Source: Hymenoscyphus infarciens (taxonomy: Eukaryota > Ascomycota > Leotiomycetes > Helotiales > Helotiaceae). From it: 64,000 nt of DNA. Position 1 is the first letter of the stretch, and every line of letters begins with the position of its first letter. Below the pieces are notes generated by a model. The model was not told the DNA's origin, searched no databases, and was given only the letters and a program-made list of their open reading frames with translations. The stretch is from contig LLCB01000054.1 in the NCBI GenBank assembly GCA_001414345.1, positions 172,873-236,872 of the forward strand, in the 5' to 3' direction. Positions 46,213 to 57,699 of this stretch are shown here, piece after piece. Made by a program: the position numbers and the translations under genes.

Positions 46213-49200
46213 CTAGCACTTCTTTAAAACGACAGAAGTTAGTACTCTAAAAATTATTAAAATCTCTTATCTAATCTAACTAATTAGAGCTCTCTATTCT
46301 CTGTTCTCGACTAATAAGAAGGCTCTATTTTAGTTCCTCTATTATCTCTTATTTCGTTCTATCTACTCTATAAGATTAATGTCTAGCTTATTAGTATCGA
46401 TTAACTTTTATAGAGTATTATAACAACTCTTTTTAGTTATAGTATCTATAGAATTACTCTTACTTTTAATCTATTTAATCTTATTAATCTCTCTTAATTT
46501 ATACGCTTCTTATAAGTATATAATATTAATCATTAGTCGCTTCTCTTTAGTCGTATCTAATTTAGCTATATATTTATAAATAGACTTCGAATCGGTATAT
46601 ACTATAAGTAGTACTTTAAATCCTAAGATACTTTTAAAAGTTAATTTTATTAAAGCTGTAGTATTAAATCTAGAGCTTATTATATATAATTCTAATACTA
46701 AAACACTATAGATAACTCTCTTATATTTAGTAGAAGACTAATATAAGATATTAGTATTATTATTCTTATTTATAAGAGTAATAACGTAACTAATTTATAA
46801 TAATAAGTCCTTATTATTAGTAAATAATCTATTAGTAAAAGCGTATGACTTTAGAGAAGATTTATCTAACTTAACGAATTTAAGTCCTCTAATAGTATTA
46901 TCGATTTACTACTAAATTCGTTTATTAAGAAGAGAAATATTATTATCTTAAGAATCGATAGTTTAGATAATATATAATAAGTCGAAAGCAGCCTTAGGTT
47001 AAGATAACGTAGCTAAGTATACTTCTCTAGTACGTTATATAATATATTAATCTTTAGTATCTACTATACGTAATACCTCTTTTATATTAGATATCTTAGT
47101 TAGAACTTCTTATATTAAATTTAAGTATTTTATATAATCTTAAGTAAGAGATATAGAGCTATCTTAATACTTAGTAATTAGCTCTCTATTAAATTTAATT
47201 AGATAGAATAGTAAGCTCTTCTCTTTCTTTAGATATAAAACCGGCCTCGTTAATAATAACCTTCTCTTTATTAGTAAAGGCGTTATTAGTAAGTATAAGA
47301 GTATTATTAGTTTAAAAGCCTACTATACTAAAAGAGGTATTTAATTTTACTTACTTATTATATTAGTATAACTTAGTATATAAAAGACAGAGGTTAAATA
47401 TTAACTATTCTATTATAAGCCTTATAATATAGTATTTATAATACGTTATAAACTAATAGTTACTAGCCTCTAGAATACTATATAATAGTCTAATTATTTC
47501 AAAGAATATATCCTTTTATTAAGAATAACCTTTAGAAGAGCGTATAAAGAATTTCTAATTTAAGTTAGTTAACGATTATATATATACTTATATAATATCT
47601 TAAATAAATACTTATAAATCTAGAAGTATTATAATAAGTATAAGGATTATTCTCTAGCTTACTCTCTAAATTATAAGCACTTAAGTAAGTATTAGTAACT
47701 TTCTAGTATTATTATATACTTAGATTACTAATCTTAACTTCGTAAAAGTAAGTACTATACTCTTAAATTTAATATTATCTATAAAGTATAATCTAAATAT
47801 TCTAGTATTAGAAGGTAATTCCTTCTAGATAATAATCTTAAAAATACTATAATTAGTTAATCTATTAATCTTCTTTTATTACGATTTAATATATATTATA
47901 CTATTATTAGCTATAAAGACTTTAATATTATAAGGTTTACTTAAATTAGTAAGAAAAGTTTTAATATCTTTAAGAGTAATATAGTCGATATTATTAATAA
48001 AAGTGTCTAACTACTAGAATAACACTTTAATATTACTTAGAGGCCTTAGATACTTTTAAAGCTGTCTACGTCTATACTTCTAGAGAGGTTCTAGTATAGT
48101 TTCTAGAATATTAGTATTTTAGCAGATTTATAACTATTAAAGTCGATATTAGAGAGAAGATAAATATTATTTAATATCTTATCTACTCTATTACTTAAAA
48201 GTTCCTCCTTTTTTATAAGGTTATAGTATTATTTTAGATAGTATTATACTAAAAACTTCCTTAGTCGTCGGTGCTATTCTAGAAGTTTTAGAAGTTTTAA
48301 TAAAGTATAGCTTTATAACTATAGATTAAAACTTTATAAGACCGCTTAGTAGTACTATAATATAGTTCTTATTCTCGATTTCTTAAAAGATAAAAGGTTC
48401 TATCTAAGACTTTATATACTCTCTCTATACTAAAACGTCTAAATTTAAGAGTAAGTTCTTAACTTAGTTAATTAGTCTATTTTATATATTAAAAGCTTCT
48501 TTAACTTAATAGAATATAGTCTACTTTTATACCTCTTAAGTAGCCTTTTTATAGGTCTTAGATCTTATAGAAATCGGTTATAAAGGTATATTAGTTATAG
48601 TTATTCGAGTATATACTCTATATACTAATAGAGTAGAGACTAGTCTATTTAGGCCTACTATATTATTAATTACTTTAAAAGCTATTTAAAGTACTAAACT
48701 TTATAAGAGATAGAGCTCTTATTTATATATAATATTATATATCCGTCGAATTAGTCTATAATAACGTTCTACTATACTAATTAAATTATATATCTTAACT
48801 AGTATAGTTTTTACTATAGTATCTATTTTAGTAGTAGAGTATATAAAGTCCTTTTTAATAAAGTTTATTCTAGTATCTATAATAATATAATCGAAGAGTC
48901 TAAGATATATATTAATCTAATATCTTTAGAAGACCTCTTATATAGTCGTCGCTTTTATATCTAGTAAAAAGTCACCTACTTAATACCTTATTACTTTATC
49001 TATATAGTATAAGACTACTTACTTATTAAGAAAGAAAGTATTAATTAAAACACTATAATTAAATTTAAGGTTATTAAAAAGAGTAAACTTAAATCAGCTA
49101 AGCGAACTTCTATACTTTTAATAGTATTTATAAAATTTAGCAAGATATTAAAGAATACCTTATTTAATATAATACCTAACTCTTTCTAGTATACGTTATA

Positions 49201-50615
49201 ATCTTAGTATTAATAGATAGCTAAATTACTTATAAAGTTATTAAATATTAATATCTATAAGAAATATTAGATACTTCTATATAAAGTTATATATAGCTTT
49301 ATTCTAGAGTAGAAAAGGGTATTTAAATCGTTATATAATAGAGAACCTCTTAATTTCCGCCTCTTTCAAGAATTTCGTAAAGTTAACTCTAGTTTAAAAT
49401 ATACTATATTTATTCGTACTAGTAGTCTTCTACTAAGATTATTCTATCGCTAATTATATTCTAAATACTCGGAGGCAGTATTAAAATCGTTACTACTAGT
49501 ATCTTTGCTAAATTAATAGAATATAAAGAAGAAGGTCTAGTCGTCTTTTAGTAGACCTAAAGGTTAGATTAGAGGTTATACTAGATTACTTAAGTCTTTC
49601 CTTTTAGTTAGTAGAATTAAAGTCGTCGAAGATATCAGTTATTATATCGGTTATTATTATTATTATTATATAGTAGATACTTATAAAGCTTCGTCTCTAG
49701 CCTTCGCCTTAGATTAGGTGTTTCGAGTAAGATTTTTAGCTAGAGATTATTATTATAGTTGTTATTATTATTAGAGTTATTATTACTACTACTTTTGTTA
49801 TCTTTTAGTGCATTTCTCTATATATTTATAATAGAAGCTAAAGTCTTTAGTACTAGCTCCTCTTAATATTATATCTTTTAATTCTTTATCTAACTACTTA
49901 GTTTAGTTAACCTTGATAATAGTATTATATAGTGCTTAAGATATAAGTATCTTATATCTATCTATCTTAACTTATATACCTCTTCTATAAAGTGTTTATT
50001 ATAACTTAGTAGTAGTAGATTAGTAGATTTTAGCGAATTTATCTTAATTCTATTCTTTAAAGTCTACTTGAAATTCGTCTTAAAGAAGAAGGTCTTCGTT
50101 CTCTTCTTTACTATACTCCTCTTCTCTTTTAGTAGTAAAAATCGTCTCTTCTATCTATATCGACTTTAGCTTTAGTACTAGCTTTAGAGCCTGTTTTAGT
50201 ATTAAAGTCGGTATTAAAGTTAAGGCCTCTAAAGTCGTTAGAATCGATATTAGTAAGTCTATTATATTATAAGTGTTATTATTATTTAAATTAAATTTAG
50301 ATGTTATTAAAAGTCTATTTATACTCTACTTAGTAAGTAAAAGAGAATTTAGGTTTTAAGTAAATAAGTGTTTTAAAGAGTATAAATTATCTTAGTAGAT
50401 AAAAGGAGGTTAGTAAAGAGTTAATATTTATAATTAGCACTTCCTATCTTAAGAAGCGTTTATAATATATTGTTGAAAAGTTATTAAATAGTAGAAGAAG
50501 TTATAATTAAAGAAGAAGAGTCTACTAATAATATTAAGTTTACTTTTATATAAGTATACCTATAGTAGAAATATATAAAGTAACTAAGTATCTAATCTAT
50601 ACGTCTACTAATCAG

Positions 50616-50788
50616 TGTTAGTATAACTTATAGTTATAAAAGCGATATAAAAAGAGTTATATTATTATTCGTATATATCGAGTAAAGCTAGCTACGATAT
50701 CTACTTAAGTAGCTTTTAAGCGAGAAGCACGTATATCTACGTATACTAATCCGAGTCGCTATTTACCTCTTGAATATATATACCGACA
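50616..50788 (-). repeat. Copia copy 1, LTR (5' LTR in element orientation)
   Basis: 173 bp running from TGTTAGTATAAC to TATACCGACA on the plus strand, with both ends intact. The flanking AGTTT follows directly. Confidence 0.92.
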
Positions 50789-50939
50789 AGTTTAATATTT
50801 ATTATTAAATATTAAACTTAATATCTATAATATATTAGCTTAATAATTTAAATATAAATATTTATTTTATTTTTTAAGTTTATTATAAACTACGAGTCTT
50901 TTACTTTTAGTCTTTAATAGATAAAAGAACTAGTATATT

Positions 50940-52090
50940 AGATAAATAATAAACTAAAACTATATATATAAAGATATAATTAATTAATTAATAAGTCTAT
51001 TTAATAGAACATTTAAAGTCTATTAAATACTAAAAGAATAGAGAAAAATAATTAATTAACTAATTAATATATCTAATTAATAAGAGACTTTTAATTAATT
51101 AGAAACTAAAAGAAACTTTATAAATAAAGACTTTATTAATTAATAAGTCTAATATATAAAATACTTTTAATCTATTAAGAACTAGAAGTATAGATATTTA
51201 TATATAATTAATTAATAAGTCTTACTTTTAAAAGACTTTTAGTCTATTAGAGACTAAAAGTATATATATAAATATATATAATTCATTTATTAATTAATAA
51301 GTCTTACTTTTAAAAGTTCTTTAGTCTATTATAGAATAAAAGTACGAGGTTTTTAGTCTATTAGAGACTAAAAGTAGAAGGCTTTTTATCTATTAAAGAC
51401 TAAAAGTATATATATAAGTATATATAATTAATTTATTAATTAATAGGTCTTAATCTTAAAAGACTTTTAGTCTATTAAAGACTAAAAGTATATATATAAA
51501 TATATATAATTAATTTATTAATAAATAGAACTTACTTTTAAAAGACTTTTAGTCTATTAGAGACTAAAAGTAGGAGGTTTTTATCTTATTAGAGACTAAA
51601 AGTATATATATAAATATATATAATTAATTTATTAATTAACAAGTCTTACTTTTAAAAGAGTTTTAGCTTATTAGAGACTAAAATTAGAAGGTTTTTAGTC
51701 TATTAGAGACTAAAAGTATGTTTATAAATATATATAATTAATTTATTAATTAATAAGACTTAATTTTAAAAGACCTTTAGTCTATTAAAGACTAAAAGTA
51801 GAAGGTTTTTAGTCTATTAGAGACTAAAAGTGTCTATATAAATATATATAATTCATTTATTAATTAATAAGTCTTACTTTTAAAAGAGTTTTAGTCTATT
51901 AGAGAAAAAAAGTAGAAGGTTTTTAGTAAAAGTTTATATATATATATTTATAATTAGTTAATTAATTATAAAGTTTAATTAAAAGAATAATTTTAGTTTA
52001 TTAGAGACTAAAATTATATATATAAATAAATAAGTAATTTAGATAGAAGTCTAATTATTAGAACACTCTTAGTTTATAAATTATTAATTT
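50940..52090. repeat. Hairpin-rich AT tandem array (units of about 80-150 bp)
   Basis: About nine units begin with TTATTAATTAATAAGTCTTA and contain ACTTTTAAAAGACTTTTAGT, then CTATTAGAGACTAAAAGTAT. The core CTTTTAGTCTATTAGAGACTAAAAG is an inverted repeat (CTTTTAGTC / GACTAAAAG) around a short loop, so each unit can fold. In several units a sub-block of about 40 bp (AGAAGGTTTTTAGTCTATTA...) is duplicated, giving variable unit length. The array forms most of the interior of the inverted-arm element. Confidence 0.85.
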
Positions 52091-52232
52091 ATTATTATAT
52101 AAGAGGTATTTAGTCTTTCTAGTCACGTTTCTTTTAATACTATTAAAGGCTAGTTCTCCGCGTGATTCCTACGCGCTAATAAAGCTTAAAAGGCGACGTA
52201 GTTATACCGACGTTAGACAAGTTATATAGCTC

Positions 52233-52273
52233 TTAGAAGAGCTAGTTATAACGTTATAACCTAGCTCTTCTAA
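52233..52273. repeat. 41-bp near-palindrome, right arm
   Basis: Exact reverse complement of 45721-45761. Together the two stretches mark the inverted arms of the inserted element. Confidence 0.9.
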
Positions 52274-52285
52274 GGCTAGGGCTCG

Positions 52286-54360
52286 CTTCTTTTTATATAC
52301 CTATAGTAAGAGCTAGGGTTACCGAGTTAGAAAGAGGTTAGAGTAGTAGTAGGAGTAGTAGTATAGTGTATTTAGAAGTACTAGTAGAACTACTTATATA
52401 AGAGGTTATTCTTACTAATATCGAGTATCTTATTATAGCTTATATTTAGGTAGATATAGAACTAGAACTAGTTATTAGAGGCTAATATCTACTAGTTAGA
52501 TAACTACTAGACTATCTTCTATAATAGTAAAAGAGTGATAATAGCTAAGATATAGAGGATATATTAGAAGCTTATAGTTAAGCTAGAAGAGCTACTTTAT
52601 AAGCTACTTTTTAGCTAGAGTATAAAGCTAGTACTACTACTATAGCTAGTTAATAGTATAGAGATAGTATTACAGTTCTAGTAATAGAGCTATAGCTTTC
52701 TTAATTACCTAGACAATATACGCTAGAAGGTTAGCTAAGAGTTTCTATAAGAGTAGATACTAAAAGTAGATTAAAAGCTAGTTAAGAGTAGTAGTAGTAA
52801 TAGTAGTAGTAGCTAGGAGAAATAAGTAGAATAACTATATAAGGTATACTTAGCCTAGAAGAAGTAGTTTCTACTTAAGCTTATAGTAGCTATATATATT
52901 TAAGAAGGATAACTAGTAAGAAGTCCTAAGATTAGCTTAATTAAGGTCTATAATAGTATTATATTAAGTTAGAATATATTTATTATTAATAGATAAGTAG
53001 TAGTAGTTACTATATATAATAAGAGCTATAAGTATTAAGATAAGATAGAGTATATCTTCTACTACTTCTTAGACTAGCTTAGCTAGATTATTATCTAATA
53101 TCTCGTCTATATACTACTATTTATATAAGTAGTCTTAAAGACTAAGAGTAACTTCTTATTTATAGTTAAGAAAGAGGAGTTATAGATCTAAGACTAGCTA
53201 TTAGCAGTAGTAGTAGTAGTAATAGCTAAGTATCTAAAAGTATAGCTAACTATCTTAAGCTAGAGGTATATTACTATTACTATTAGTAATAAGTATTTAT
53301 ATAAGACTAGTTAGATCTAGAGATAGAGGCTTAAAGATAATAAGAAGGAGAGAGAGAGAGTTAAAGAGAATAGTAATAGTAAGGTAGAATAGAGCTTATT
53401 TAAGTATATTCTAGTTTAGTAGTTAGTATATAGCTAATAGATAGTAGTTAGGTATTATACTATTAATAGAGTATTTCTAAATCAACTTAGGCTAGATCTA
53501 GTTAGTATATATAGCTAGGTATTATAAGTATAGTATATATTTCTATAGCTTAAGTTAAAAGGAGTAGTAATAGTAGTAGTAATAATAGTTAAGCGTTCTA
53601 GAAGTCTACTACTATAACTAGTTAAGCAGAAGTAGCTTAAAGTAAGTAAAGGGCTATAAAGACTATAAAAGGTCTTAGGACTAGATATAGAACTATAATC
53701 TTAAAGCTAGATAGAAGCGCTTAAGCTAGTATATATAGCTATACTATAATAGCTATAAATTATTATACTAGGTACTAGTAGTAGTAAGAGTCTACTATTT
53801 TTCTTAGTTATAGTAATAGCGTTTTAGTAGATAGTAATTATTATTATACTATTTATAGCTTTAGTTAATAATCTAATTAGTCGAGTATAAGTATACTAGC
53901 TTATATATAAGAAGTAGTAGTAGTAGTAGGAATAGGTACTACTACTATAGCTTTTGATTATTAATACTGTTTAAGTAGTTAAGAGCGACTTTCTCTACTA
54001 TGCTAAAGAACTTAAGCTAAGTAAGTAGCTCGCTTACGTCTTTTTTAATAAGTGCTATATAGTAGTTACTAATATATTATACTAAGCTAAGCTAAATAAG
54101 CTAAGAGAGAGAGTATTTAGATATTAGAAGAGTAACTAGATATAGGTATAGTAGTAAGTAGAGGAGATCTACTATAAGATTAGAAGTTAGAGTAATTAAG
54201 TTATATTTAAGTTAACTAGTATAATATATAAGTATTTATAACTATTACTACAACTATTATTATAATCTAGACTAAGCTAGGATAGATCTAACTAGTAATA
54301 TTAAGAACAGCGTTTAAAGCTTTAAGAGTATCTTAAACTAGAGCTAGTAAGTTAATAGAC
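52286..54360 (+). pseudogene. RecQ-type helicase, 3' part with core motifs, RIP-degraded
   Basis: Frame 2 near 53.55-54.2 kb reads IEALKLVYIAIL, then ILGTSSSKSLLFFL (Walker A at 53771-53791, expected GTGSGKS-like), IIIILFIALVNNLISRV, and LAYVFFNKCYIVVTN (motif II at 54047-54058, expected DECH). Most substitutions, and the added TAG/TAA stops, fit G-to-A or C-to-T changes. The order and spacing match the ATPase half of fungal RecQ-type helicases such as telomere-linked helicases. The part from 52.3 to 53.3 kb is readable in frame 1 (LASFYIPIVRARVTELERG), so there is at least one frame change or intron. The second helicase domain is not recognisable; the sequence runs into AGT repeats. Confidence 0.6.
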
Positions 54361-54382
54361 GTTTATAGAATATAACATAAAG

Positions 54383-54416
54383 TAGCTAAGTTAAGTATTT
54401 TATAAGTTATAAAGAA

Positions 54417-54459
<43 letters not shown>

Positions 54460-54650
54460 TATAGAAGTTATAGAAAGCTTAGTAAGAAGAAGATATATAT
54501 ATAAGAAGGTATTAATTTCTAAGTTAAGCTAGGTAGGCAAATAAGCTAGCGCTTAGTTAGCTATATAATTATATATATTAAGCTAAGTTTAATAAAAGTA
54601 AAGATAACTAGTAATAGTAGAAGTCGTAGTAGTAGTAGCTATATAGAGTA

Positions 54651-54697
<47 letters not shown>

Positions 54698-55566
54698 ATA
54701 TAGTATATTTATTTTTATAAAAAATAAAATAAAATAAAAGTAGAAAAAGATTTAAAAATAAAAGAGTTTATTTAACTATAATATAATAATATAATAAAAG
54801 TAAGAGTTTAAAGTTATATAAAAATTAAAAGTAACTACTAACTAAATAAAAGATAAGAGTAATTACTAAAGTATAAGAATAACTACTAACTAAGTAAAGT
54901 ATAAAAGTAACTACTAACTAAGTATAGTATAAGAGTAGCTGCTAACTAAATATAATATAAAAGTAACTACTAACTAAATATAGTATAAGAGTAACTACTA
55001 ACTAAGTATAATATAAGAGTAACTGCTAACTAAGAATAGTATAAGAGTAACTACTAACTAAGTATAGTATAAGAGTAACCGCTAACTAAGTATAGTATAA
55101 GAGTAACTACTAACTAAATATAATATAAAAGTAACTACTAACTAAATATAGTATAAGAGTAACTACTAACTAAGTATAATATAAGAGTAACTACTAACTA
55201 AGTATAGTATAAGAGTAACCGCTAACTAAATATAGTATAAAAGTAACTACTAACTTAGTATAATATAAGAGTAATCGCTAACTAAATATAGTATAAAAGT
55301 AACCGCTAAACTAAATATAGTATAAAAGTAACTACTAACTAAGCAACTAGGTTAGGCATTTTATAAGTTATAAAGAGAAACAGTAGTAGTAGTAGTAGTA
55401 GTAGTAGTTATAAAAGTTATAGAAAGCTTAGTAAGAAGAAGATATAAGTATAAGAAAGTATTAATTTCTAAGTTAAGCTAGGTAGATAGATAAGCTAATA
55501 CTTAGTTAGCTATATAATTATATATATAAAGCTAAGTTTAGTAAAATTAAAGATAACTAGTAACTA
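54383..55566. repeat. Direct repeats of about 220 bp flanking a minisatellite
   Basis: Bases 54383-54615 and 55343-55566 are close direct copies, sharing ATTTTATAAGTTATAAAGA, then (AGT)n, then ATAGAAAGCTTAGTAAGAAG, ATTAATTTCTAAGTTAAGCT and AGCTAAGTTTA. Between them are another (AGT)n run (54651-54697), an AT-rich spacer and a 28-bp array. The structure looks like a tandem duplication or a degenerate element with terminal direct repeats. Confidence 0.75.
54829..55345. repeat. 28-bp minisatellite, about 18 copies
   Basis: The unit is TAACTACTAACTAAGTATAG and then TATAAGAG, repeated about 18 times with small changes (AAG/AAA, ACT/GCT/CGCT). Copies stay similar despite the RIP-like composition, so the array may have expanded after the surrounding DNA decayed, or it simply lacks RIP targets now. 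Confidence 0.9.
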
Positions 55567-57529
55567 TATAGAGTATACTATAAGAGTAGAGAGCTAAAGC
55601 TAAAGTTATAATAAATATAAGAGTTAAAGCTATTTTATAAAAAGAGAATTAAAGTTATTAAGCTATAAGAGAGTTAGCGTTATTAAGCCTAATTCTTATT
55701 CTTAATAAGATTTTACGTTATATTACCTCTCTATAAACTAAAAACAGAGAGAGTAGTATAAGTTGGTTTTATACTACTCTATAAAACTAAGACTAAGAAA
55801 ATACTTTATATAAGCTTTTATACGATAAATCATACGCTCTTTAAGATAGGCTTTCTAGAAAATCTCTATCTATTTTATTTTAATAGGTTAGAGTTACGTT
55901 TTCCTACTTAGTAATCCTTTCTAATTTCCTTCTAAAACTACCTTCTTTCTTAACTTTAAATATATATATTATAACTAATACTAAATAAAAACTAATAATA
56001 AATATAGAATACTATTATTAACTATTAATAGTACTATAATATATAATAATATTATAATTTCTACTAAAGTAATTCTTTATATATATTATTCTAGTTTTAG
56101 AAGTTAGTATAGTATATATCTTCTACTACCTAATAAGTAGTATAGGATTAATAGTTAGAAACTACTTTATATTAGGTTTTATACTATATTATATATACAC
56201 TTTTAAATAGACTTTATAGAATATTTATATCTATTTTATCTAGTTAGTTTAAAGTTATATACTTCTACTTACTAATAATTCTTTCTTACTTTAGCTCTAA
56301 CTCTAACTCTAACTCTAACTCTAACTATAAAGGTACTATAGCTTTTACCTTTTCTAGATATAGTAACTAGTTATATACTATTCTAAGTAACTTATAAAAA
56401 GTATAACTTTTATTATAAGTTTTTAAACTAGAGTAGTATAAAGTTATAATAATACGAAATATATACTACTATAGAACAGGTATATAAGAGTACGTTTAGT
56501 AGAATAATATTTATAAATACTAGGCTCTAATATAGAAGAAAAGGAAAAACTATCTCTCTTTAAACTCTAGGAGTAGGCTACTATATATAAGAGGTTCTAA
56601 AACTAAATAATAATATACGTTAGCTAATATAAAAGCCTAAACCTACTTAACCTTTCTAAAACAGATAATATAAGATAATAACTATCGAAACCTTATATAT
56701 AGTAGGTACTTCTAACTATCTAGGCTAGTATTATATTATAAAAGCTAGTTATTTTTAAGAATTTACTATATTAAAAAGAGTATAGAAATATAATAGTAAA
56801 ATATAAATAACTTAAATCTTAAACTATTTTAAATAAATAAGATATAAAACTCTTACTAAGAGCTATTTATAAATAGTCTTATTATAATAGTATAAACTAT
56901 ATATAATTAGTAAATAAGTATATAAGAATATATCTAATATAATAATACTTTAAGCTTAATAATAGTAAAATAACTATTAAATTTACTTTTTATAAAATAA
57001 AAAAAGTTAAAATATATATATTTAGAAGAGTTTAGACTATATAAAGTCTATAACTAAAATTAAAAGAATACTTTAGAAGTATAATACTTAAATAATATAT
57101 AATCTTAACTAATTATACTTAATTACTAAAATAGACTTTATTTTATACTAAAATATAAAGTTCTTAATTAAAGAGTATAGATCTATTCTAATTATTATAG
57201 CTTAAAGAGAGTTTAGAGTAAAGTTAGAAATAAAACTTTAAAAGTTAATAATAGTAATAACTTAGTTAAGAGCTTATTTTAATAGTATACTATCTTATAT
57301 CTAAATTTAAATAAGACTTCTTACTTAGCTAAAACTATAAAGAAATTAAGACTTCTTACTAAAGTAAGAAGTTAGTAAAGGTTTAGCTAGTTAATATTAA
57401 ATAATAAGTCTAATATAAGAACTATAATAATATAAAATCTATATAAATATAAAATCTATATAAATATAAAATCTATATATATAAATAAAAAAGAGATATA
57501 AATACTAAGAGCTTATTTAGCTTATATAT
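55567..57529. other. RIP-degraded AT-rich sequence, identity not resolved
   Basis: Roughly 2 kb of TA-rich DNA without readable protein. It contains two related stretches with the words TACTACTCTATAAAACTA and AAAATCTATATAAATATA (repeated near 57427-57480), plus a short telomere-like repeat at 56295-56324. It probably represents one or more old transposons, but I cannot name them. Confidence 0.4.
56295..56324. repeat. Five copies of the hexamer CTCTAA (telomere-like)
   Basis: Five perfect tandem copies of CTCTAA, followed by one CTATAA. The fungal telomere repeat is CCCTAA/TTAGGG, and CTCTAA differs by a single C-to-T change. It may be an interstitial telomere relic altered by mutation, or a coincidental simple repeat. 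Confidence 0.6.
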
Positions 57530-57699
57530 TATCGGTATATATTTAAGAGTAAATAGCGATTCGGATTAGTACACGTAGGCATACGTGCTTCTCGCTTAAG
57601 GGCTACTTAAGTAGGCATCGTAGCTAGCTTTACTCGATATATATAAACAATAATATAACTCTTTTTATATCGCTTTTATGACTATAAGTCATACTAACA
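57530..57699 (+). repeat. Copia copy 2, 5' LTR
   Basis: 170 bp from TATCGGTATA (original TGTCGG, G changed to A) to CATACTAACA. It contains the relatively GC-rich stretch GCGATTCGGATTAGTACACG shared with all four LTRs of the family. Confidence 0.92.

Larger units (their letters stand above)
46040..50788 (-). mobile_element. Ty1/Copia LTR retrotransposon, internally deleted copy
   Basis: Bounded by 173-bp LTRs at 46040-46212 and 50616-50788 and flanked by the 5-bp duplication AGTTT (46035-46039 and 50789-50793). It reads on the minus strand. LTR ends on that strand are TGTCGG...CTAACA, with the terminal CA of the 3' LTR mutated to TA. Comparison with the copy at 57530-63707 shows the same order of sequence blocks. 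About 1.4 kb is missing at a junction near 49370, corresponding to roughly 58930-60400 in the longer copy. That segment holds the damaged zinc knuckle and aspartic protease. Reverse transcriptase and RNase H regions remain recognisable but full of stops. This copy interrupts the inverted-arm element. Confidence 0.9.
45706..52285. mobile_element. Element with inverted palindromic arms, split by a Copia insertion
   Basis: Bases 45706-45920 recur in reverse complement at about 52100-52285. Each arm starts (from outside) with CGAGCCC(G/T)AGCC, then a 41-bp near-palindrome, then GAGCTATATAAC.(C/T)GTCTAACG, then AGCGCGTAGG and GCCTTTAATAG. Outside these arms lie the two parts of a helicase gene. 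Without the Copia element inside it, the element is about 1.8 kb. Its interior on the right is a hairpin-rich tandem array (50940-52090). No coding region is visible, so it would be non-autonomous. A target duplication is not clear: ACCGAG occurs just outside the left arm and again about 45 bp beyond the right arm. It matches no class I recognise; a foldback-type element is one option. Confidence 0.5.
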
